Source of the DNA: Agathobacter sp.
GTDB lineage: Bacteria > Bacillota > Clostridia > Lachnospirales > Lachnospiraceae
Assembly: GCA_022772675.1 (NCBI GenBank)
Contig: JALEZW010000046.1
Span: 1-64,000 of the forward strand
Length of the DNA stretch: 64,000 nucleotides
Direction of reading: 5' to 3'
Shown: in pieces, positions 59,101 to 64,000 of the stretch
Layout of the letters: each line of letters opens with the position of its first letter
How positions within the stretch are numbered: the first letter of the stretch is position 1
Notes under the pieces: generated by a model
What the model saw: only the letters and a program-made list of their open reading frames with translations
The model's database searches: none
What the model was told of the DNA's origin: nothing
Made by a program: the position numbers and the translations under genes

Positions 59101-60229
59101 AAAATGCCGAAGCGTAAATGATCTGCATCATGCGAAGGATGCGTATCTTAATATTGTAGTAGGAAATGTTTATCATTGCCGTTTTACCAAGAAATTCTAT
59201 CTGGAACAGAAATATTCTCTGAAGACCAAAACACTTTTTACACATCCTGTAATGGATGGCGATAAAGTGGTCTGGGAAGGGCAGGATTCCATTGAGAAAG
59301 TTAAGCAAACTATGGAGAAAAATAATATTCATTATACGAAATTTGCTTTTCTGAGAACGGGAGGATTGTTCGACCAGATGCCTTTGAAAGCGGCGGAAGG
59401 TCTGATTCCCAGAAAGAGTGGTCTGGACCCTAAAAAATATGGTGGTTATGCAAAGCCGGCAGCAGTTGGATTTATGCTGGTGAAGTATAAGGATAAGGGA
59501 AAATGGGAAGTTATGCTGATGCCGGTTGAAACAATGGAATTTGATCATATATTTCAAGGTGAGGATGCGACAATTTTATATGCAAGGAAAACACTTGAAA
59601 AAATATGGGGAAGGACAGAGAACCAGATTTCTGATATTACTTTTCCTATAGGAACGCGTATATTAAAAGTGAATACAATTTTGTCTTTTGATGGTTTTAT
59701 GGCTTGTATTTCCGGAAAAATGAGTGGAGGAAAACAAATTGGATTATCATCAATGATGCCATTGATGATAGGACGGAATTGGGAAAAATATGTAAAAAAA
59801 CTGGATTCATTTACAACTAAAAAGGAAAAAAACAAAAAGCTTGTACTGGACGAGCAGTATGATGGAATCTCAAAGAAACAAAATGAAGAGCTTTATAATG
59901 TGCTATCGGAAAAAATAATCGACGGTATTTATAAAGTACCATTTTTTTCACTGGCAGCTGTTTTAGAAGAAGGAAAAGAAAAATTTAATGTATTGTCGTT
60001 GGAGGATCAGGTCAATGCATTGAAATCATTAATTCTTTTACTGAAATGTGGGAGAGCTGGAAGCTGTGATCTTACTTTGATAGGTGGAAAAAGTACGGCT
60101 GGTGTACATTGTATCAGCTCAAAATTAAGTAATTTAAAGAAAAGATTTTCAGATATTCGGATTGAAGACGTTTCACCTTCCGGAATTTTTGAGTCACACT
60201 CCTTTAATTTACTGGATTTGTTATCATGA
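56171..60229 (+). CDS. cas9: Type II-A CRISPR endonuclease Cas9
   Basis: The 1352-residue RNA-guided nuclease has RuvC-I YYVGLDMGSNSVGYAV with D11, an arginine-rich bridge helix (RSFRTARRRNDRKKQRVSLV), a long REC lobe, RuvC-II KIFIEMARG with E774, HNH VDHIYPQSYVKDDSLDNKVL with H856, and RuvC-III HHAKDAYLN with H987 and D990. All catalytic residues of both nuclease domains are present. The C-terminal PAM-interacting part includes KKYGGYAKPAAVGFMLV, like other II-A Cas9s. ATG 56171 follows AAGGAGG by 12 bases; an ATG at 56163 is out of frame and one at 56114 lies within the tracrRNA gene. Size is close to SpCas9. Confidence 0.97.
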   Translation: MKNENYYVGLDMGSNSVGYAVTDENYKLLKHKGEPMWGSHVFEEAKSSEERRSFRTARRRNDRKKQRVSLVTDIFADEIAKVDSRFFIRRQESALFREDVDSGDRFIVFNDEEFTDQDFYERYPTIHHLICELMNDEQPHDVRLVYLACAYLVAHRGHFLNEVNKDNVEEVLDFHKVYDKFLDVMREYDEIPWECDRDAFQELLKEKNTVTRKKEKFQALLNNGKKFKSEEDENVSKDGLIQLLSGGTYDLGKLFPGLELEDKVAVSFKMAEEEFMEVLSLLDDEAEILCALRNLYDWATLADALKGAKNISEAKVEIYNQHKKDLAYLKSFIRKYKPDKYNEIFRDDSVAANYVAYSYHTKDVKNSKNVKKGKAKKEDFCDYIRKIVKDVQVVSEDQKDYEDMMFRLSTYSFLPKQVDGDNRVIPYQLYYHELKSILNQARKYLPFLEQRDEEGYSNIDKILSIMEFRVPYYVGPLRTDNGEHGWMKRKAEGKIYPWNFEDKVDLDQSEQEFINRMTNNCSYLPGETVLPKYSLLYSKFMVLNEINNIKINGQAIPVSAKQGIYGLFQKYRKVSVKKIREYLQANNLLHSEEVLSGIDVTIKSSLKSYHDFKRMLENGIVTENQAEEIIERLTYSEDKKRIVKWIHENYPDMKEEDVKYISKLNYQDFGRLSVKFLSGLRGCCKETGESYTIIGALWNTNDNLMQLLSDQYTFMEQIESLREEYYREHPATLENMLDGMYVSNLVKRPIYRALDILSDVQKVCGHAPDKIFIEMARGDGEKGKRTKTRRDQIMELYKAMDKEEVRELSSQLEGRSDNELQSEVLFLYFMQLGKCAYTGQSLDIDKLKTNLYNVDHIYPQSYVKDDSLDNKVLVLSEENAKKGDIVPINKNIREKMQPFWYMLKKNRLISEEKYNRLIRNTGFTDEEKMGFINRQLVETRQSTKAVATVLQTLYPDTEIIYSKAGLVSDFRREFGMVKCRSVNDLHHAKDAYLNIVVGNVYHCRFTKKFYLEQKYSLKTKTLFTHPVMDGDKVVWEGQDSIEKVKQTMEKNNIHYTKFAFLRTGGLFDQMPLKAAEGLIPRKSGLDPKKYGGYAKPAAVGFMLVKYKDKGKWEVMLMPVETMEFDHIFQGEDATILYARKTLEKIWGRTENQISDITFPIGTRILKVNTILSFDGFMACISGKMSGGKQIGLSSMMPLMIGRNWEKYVKKLDSFTTKKEKNKKLVLDEQYDGISKKQNEELYNVLSEKIIDGIYKVPFFSLAAVLEEGKEKFNVLSLEDQVNALKSLILLLKCGRAGSCDLTLIGGKSTAGVHCISSKLSNLKKRFSDIRIEDVSPSGIFESHSFNLLDLLS

Positions 60230-60250
60230 TTTAAAGTTGAAGGTGAAGGT

Positions 60251-61120
60251 ATGGGGTTTCGTACAATAAAAATTACAAAAAGAGCAAAACTAAATCTGAC
60301 AATGGGATTTCTTGAAATAAGGGGAGAACAGACACTTAAGGTATTTCTTGATGATATTGATATTTTGGTGATTGACAATCCGGCTGTATCAATGACGGCA
60401 ACACTAATGTCGGCTTTGATGAAGAAAAAGATTAAAGTCATTTTCTGCGATGAAAAGAGGAATCCGCAAGGAGAATTGATTCCCTATTATGGCAGTGGGG
60501 ATAGTGCAAGAAAAGTAAAAATGCAGACCACATGGTCTAATTCGGTGAAGGAACGTGTCTGGACTGTGATTGTCCGGGAAAAAATCAGTAACCAGGCGCG
60601 CTTCCTCAGTGAATTGGGAAAGAGTAGGGAAGAAGAACTTTTGGAAAGTTATATAGAAAATCTTTCTGAAGGGGATAAGACCAATCGGGAGGGGCTGGCT
60701 GCAAAGGTGTATTTTAATGCATTGTTTGGCATGGATTTTAAGAGAGATGAGGAGACAACAGTGAATGCAGCATTGAACTATGGATATTCTCTACTTTTGT
60801 CAGCTGTTAACAAGGAAATTTCGTACAATGGTTATATTACACAGCTTGGTTTGTTTCACGATAATATCTATAATCCGTTTAATCTTGCATCAGATTTGAT
60901 GGAACCATTTCGCGTGTTGGTGGATCGCATGGTTTTTGAATCAGAATTTACAAAATTTGAGACAGAGGAAAAACATGTTCTTCTCCATCTTCTGGAAAAA
61001 GAAATTAAGATTGGTGGGAGCAAGCAGGTACTTACCAATGGAATTCGAATTTATGTGAGAAGTGTATTTGACGCATTATGTGATGATAATCCACAGGAGA
61101 TTTTGTTTTATACATTATGA
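60251..61120 (+). CDS. cas1: CRISPR integrase Cas1 (type II)
   Basis: The 289-residue protein inserts new spacers with Cas2. It shows the type II Cas1 blocks: EIRGEQTLKVFLDDIDILVIDN, the NREGLAAKVYFNALFG glutamate, the LGLFHDNIYNPFNLASDLMEPFR histidine and aspartate. GAAGGTGAAGGT precedes the ATG. It overlaps cas2 by 4 bases. Confidence 0.95.
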   Translation: MGFRTIKITKRAKLNLTMGFLEIRGEQTLKVFLDDIDILVIDNPAVSMTATLMSALMKKKIKVIFCDEKRNPQGELIPYYGSGDSARKVKMQTTWSNSVKERVWTVIVREKISNQARFLSELGKSREEELLESYIENLSEGDKTNREGLAAKVYFNALFGMDFKRDEETTVNAALNYGYSLLLSAVNKEISYNGYITQLGLFHDNIYNPFNLASDLMEPFRVLVDRMVFESEFTKFETEEKHVLLHLLEKEIKIGGSKQVLTNGIRIYVRSVFDALCDDNPQEILFYTL

Positions 61121-61437
61121 GTTACAGATATATGAGAGTATTAGTGTTTTTTGATCTTCCGACACTTACCGCAGAGGATCGTAAGAATTACAGAGATTTT
61201 AGGAAAAATTTGTTAAAAAATGGATTTTATATGCTACAGGAGTCAGTATATTGCCGGATGGTGTTAAATCAGTCTGCAGAGAATAATCTCAGACAGGCAT
61301 TAAGAAAGATAAAACCCAAGGATGGTCTGGTTATGGTTTTGTCAGTAACGGAAAAACAGTTTGCTAAAGCGGATATTCTTGTAGGTGAGAAGAAAACAGA
61401 TATTTTAGATACGGATGACAGGATTACAATATTATGA
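61117..61437 (+). CDS. cas2: CRISPR-associated Cas2
   Basis: The 106-residue ferredoxin-fold protein has YMRVLVFFDLPTLTAEDRK (the strand-1 Asp), GFYMLQESVYCRM and the C-terminal VGEKKTDILDTDDRITIL. It bridges two Cas1 dimers in spacer capture. It overlaps cas1 and csn2 by 4 bases each. Confidence 0.95.
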   Translation: MSYRYMRVLVFFDLPTLTAEDRKNYRDFRKNLLKNGFYMLQESVYCRMVLNQSAENNLRQALRKIKPKDGLVMVLSVTEKQFAKADILVGEKKTDILDTDDRITIL

Positions 61438-62099
61438 AGATTGCATATGAGAAGATATCAACAGTAATTGAGATGATTCCAGGACAAATGAATGGTTTAG
61501 TTGTTGAGAATGCCGGAATGCTCTATCAATTGCTTACTGATTTGAAAGAAACTTTGGATGGAAAAGATGCCGGGTTTGTTTTTTCAAAGGAAGATAAGCT
61601 AATAACTGCCTCAAAAACAGTGGAATTGGTTACCGATTTTGTGAATTTTCAGTTTAACAGCAGAACGATTATTTCCAAGATGATAAGCAGTTTAGAGCAG
61701 AGGGCACTTTCTGGAGAATTTTACCTGCAAACACAGGAATTACTGGCTCATATTGAGAATTATATGGATGATCTGACGATGGATATTCCATATGATTTTA
61801 TGTGTGAAAAACAAAACATACAAAGTCTTTTGAAGGGATTGGGAATTACTGTGGCAGATCAGTTTGATACTCTGGAGGAAAAGGTTTTGGCGTATATGGA
61901 CCTTGTTAGAGAGTTTGACAAGAAGGAACTGTTTATTTTCTGGAATTTGAGATGTCTGATTCCCCAGGGGAGGCTGCAACTGATGGTTGATACAGCAATG
62001 CAAAGGGAACATAAAATTTTGTTCATTGACAGCACAGAATATCCGAAATTAAAGCAGGAGAGGAGATTAATCATTGATGAGGATCTTTGTGAGATTTGA
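61434..62099 (+). CDS. csn2: Csn2, type II-A adaptation protein
   Basis: The 221-residue protein has the Csn2 shape: N-terminal strands (VIEMIPGQMNGLVVENAGMLYQLL), a large helical insert, and the end KILFIDSTEYPKLKQERRLIIDEDLCEI. Csn2 forms tetrameric rings around DNA ends and is needed for adaptation. Presence defines subtype II-A. The array begins 116 bases after its stop. Confidence 0.92.
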   Translation: MKIAYEKISTVIEMIPGQMNGLVVENAGMLYQLLTDLKETLDGKDAGFVFSKEDKLITASKTVELVTDFVNFQFNSRTIISKMISSLEQRALSGEFYLQTQELLAHIENYMDDLTMDIPYDFMCEKQNIQSLLKGLGITVADQFDTLEEKVLAYMDLVREFDKKELFIFWNLRCLIPQGRLQLMVDTAMQREHKILFIDSTEYPKLKQERRLIIDEDLCEI

Positions 62100-62215
62100 T
62101 ATAAAATCATAAAACTGGAATATTTGATGGTTTTCAATAAAAAAATATGCTATTATGTAGTTGAGTTTACATGGCAGTTGCAAGCTGTTTTCTCAGACGT
62201 ATTTTTTAATTTGAG
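62100..62215 (+). promoter_or_regulatory. CRISPR leader
   Basis: AT-rich, with an extended -10 TGCTATTAT (62148-62156) that can drive pre-crRNA. Its last seven bases are ATTTGAG (62209-62215), touching the first repeat; this matches the leader-anchoring sequence described for type II-A adaptation. Confidence 0.8.
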
Positions 62216-63944
62216 GTTTGAGAGTAATGTAAATTCATAGGGAATGCAAACATTTCTTCCAAGGGGAGAATATGATTCAGGGTTTGAGAGTAATGTAAAT
62301 TCATAGGGAATGCAAACTGACTAAATTTACACAGCCAAAACATAGAGTTTGAGAGTAATGTAAATTCATAGGGAATGCAAACTTCTTGTTGTTCTTTTAA
62401 AGCAGAACCGGGTTTGAGAGTAATGTAAATTCATAGGGAATGCAAACTTGGCGCATAAAGGACAACCTTTCCCACCGTTTGAGAGTAATGTAAATTCATA
62501 GGGAATGCAAACTGATACATTGATGCCGCACTCCATATTGTGTTTGAGAGTAATGTAAATTCATAGGGAATGCAAACGCATATTCTTCCGGTGCATTTTT
62601 GCAGAGGTTTGAGAGTAATGTAAATTCATAGGGAATGCAAACGAGGACGATTTGATTGAGATTCGTACAATCGTTTGAGAGTAATGTAAATTCATAGGGA
62701 ATGCAAACTATCAACAAATATTTATAGAAAGGAGAATAAGTTTGAGAGTAATGTAAATTCATAGGGAATGCAAACTGTCGAAGAATAGGAGGATGCAATC
62801 ATGAAGTTTGAGAGTAATGTAAATTCATAGGGAATGCAAACATATACTTAATCATCCAGCTATCAGTTTCGTTTGAGAGTAATGTAAATTCATAGGGAAT
62901 GCAAACCTCTTTCTTTCTTAATTGTATGCCAGCCTCGTTTGAGAGTAATGTAAATTCATAGGGAATGCAAACCAGATCCTCCATGCTGCCATACCAATCA
63001 TTGTTTGAGAGTAATGTAAATTCATAGGGAATGCAAACATTATGCACCCCCATTATTTACTGTTAAATGTTTGAGAGTAATGTAAATTCATAGGGAATGC
63101 AAACCCAATGGTTGTAGTAAACGCAAGGGGTAAGGTTTGAGAGTAATGTAAATTCATAGGGAATGCAAACTTGACGAGTATTTAAACGACATTTTAACAG
63201 TTTGAGAGTAATGTAAATTCATAGGGAATGCAAACCTTGCGCAAGTATATAATAAAGACAGTTAAGTTTGAGAGTAATGTAAATTCATAGGGAATGCAAA
63301 CCTATTCTCAATCGGATTGTTGTTAATCAGTGTTTGAGAGTAATGTAAATTCATAGGGAATGCAAACCTGCTGGCTTGGCATTGTGTGGTGCTTTTTGTT
63401 TGAGAGTAATGTAAATTCATAGGGAATGCAAACCGTAAAAGGCGTAGGTTTAAATGATAAAATGTTTGAGAGTAATGTAAATTCATAGGGAATGCAAACT
63501 CAACTCTCTATATTCGCTTGAAAGTTCAGTTTGAGAGTAATGTAAATTCATAGGGAATGCAAACGCTCAAACAAAAGCCAAAAAAAGTTTTTAGTTTGAG
63601 AGTAATGTAAATTCATAGGGAATGCAAACCAGCAGGACTATGACAAAAGCCAATCTGGGGTTTGAGAGTAATGTAAATTCATAGGGAATGCAAACTATAT
63701 TTTTTTGCGCCAAGTGTTTTAAAGTGTTTGAGAGTAATGTAAATTCATAGGGAATGCAAACTGCTGAATATGTGAAGTTTGTGAAAATGTGTTTGAGAGT
63801 AATGTAAATTCATAGGGAATGCAAACTAGCATTTCGTTACGCAAACACCGAAACGGTTTGAGAGTAATGTAAATTCATAGGGAATGCAAACTAGGTTTTC
63901 ACTGTTGCAGCTGCTGAAGCCGTTTGAGAGTAATGTAAATTCAT
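62216..63944 (+). CRISPR. CRISPR array, 27 repeats and 26 spacers
   Basis: The 36-base repeat starts GTTTGAGAGTAATG and ends GGGAATGCAAAC. Repeats start at 62216, 62282, 62347, 62412, 62477, 62542, 62607, 62673, 62740, 62806, 62871, 62937, 63003, 63069, 63135, 63200, 63266, 63332, 63398, 63464, 63529, 63594, 63660, 63726, 63791, 63856 and 63922. Spacers are 29-31 bases. All repeats but the last look identical; the last keeps only its first 23 bases, marking the old end. The orientation (leader next to csn2, repeat start pairing with the tracrRNA) shows transcription on the plus strand. The 56 bases after it hold nothing I recognise. Confidence 0.97.
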
Positions 63945-64000
63945 TGCAGGCAGGTTAGAGCACTATTTCTAAAAGACATAACTATAAAAATATACATTTC

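Noticed and set aside
62496-63486. Minus-strand frames with repeated FAFPMNLHYSQT
   Set aside because: They are translations of the CRISPR repeats, not genes.
62252-63921. Self-targeting spacers against this window
   Set aside because: Reading the 26 spacers against the ICE and repeat regions by eye gave no convincing match; a proper search was not possible.
1-64000. tRNA or rRNA genes
   Set aside because: No cloverleaf with a TTCRANNC T-arm or rRNA-like sequence was found in the intergenic regions.

Overview
The window looks like a chromosome segment of a spore-forming, anaerobic, low-to-mid GC Clostridia bacterium, most likely a gut Lachnospiraceae. The signs are sporulation genes (gpr, spoIIP, cotJABC), a ferredoxin-linked NfnAB pair, a four-gene operon of the DUF5717/DUF5716 type, AGGAGG ribosome binding sites and TTGACA/TATAAT promoters. 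The genus cannot be fixed from sequence reading alone.

Layout. 1-6,990 is a worn region: fragments of a metallophosphoesterase and an FtsX-type ABC permease, a glycosyltransferase with an AbrB-type regulator, two damaged copies of a PLP-dependent cystathionine gamma-synthase-like gene with a duplicated promoter, an AAA_14-type ATPase, and a palindromic repeat element. About 6,885-21,626 is a decayed integrative conjugative element (ICE) and its cargo: a VirB4 ATPase, a possible PBECR-type protein, a small conserved protein, an NlpC/P60 cell-wall hydrolase, then a RiPP-like cassette (40-residue precursor candidate, secreted surface protein, HprK-like kinase, PqqD-like protein, S26B-like peptidase, ABC exporter, nucleotidyltransferase). 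An AbiE toxin-antitoxin pair sits inside the cassette. The region ends in a headless S24 repressor and a serine-recombinase remnant. No relaxase, VirD4 coupling protein or complete integrase is visible.

21,686-55,949 is mostly ordinary chromosome: SDR oxidoreductase, rpsT, holA, gpr-spoIIP, a nucleoside salvage operon (udp-cdd-deoC-deoB-add), alaS behind a small membrane protein, a solute-binding lipoprotein paired with a chemoreceptor, rpsU, a LUD protein, an ABC exporter, two CobW-like GTPases (one with a long His/Asp-rich loop), nfnAB, a P-type ATPase, the DUF5717/5716 operon, cotJABC and a GNAT acetyltransferase.

55,975-63,944 is a complete type II-A CRISPR-Cas locus: an antisense-oriented tracrRNA, cas9, cas1, cas2, csn2, a leader ending in ATTTGAG and an array of 27 repeats (26 spacers). 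The tracrRNA promoter ends one base before the cas9 start codon. The main candidate for an undescribed system is the RiPP-like cassette at 12,386-19,564. Its accessory genes resemble those of kinase-containing lasso-peptide clusters, but no recognisable cyclase or B2-type leader protease is present. The DUF5717/DUF5716 operon is the second candidate.
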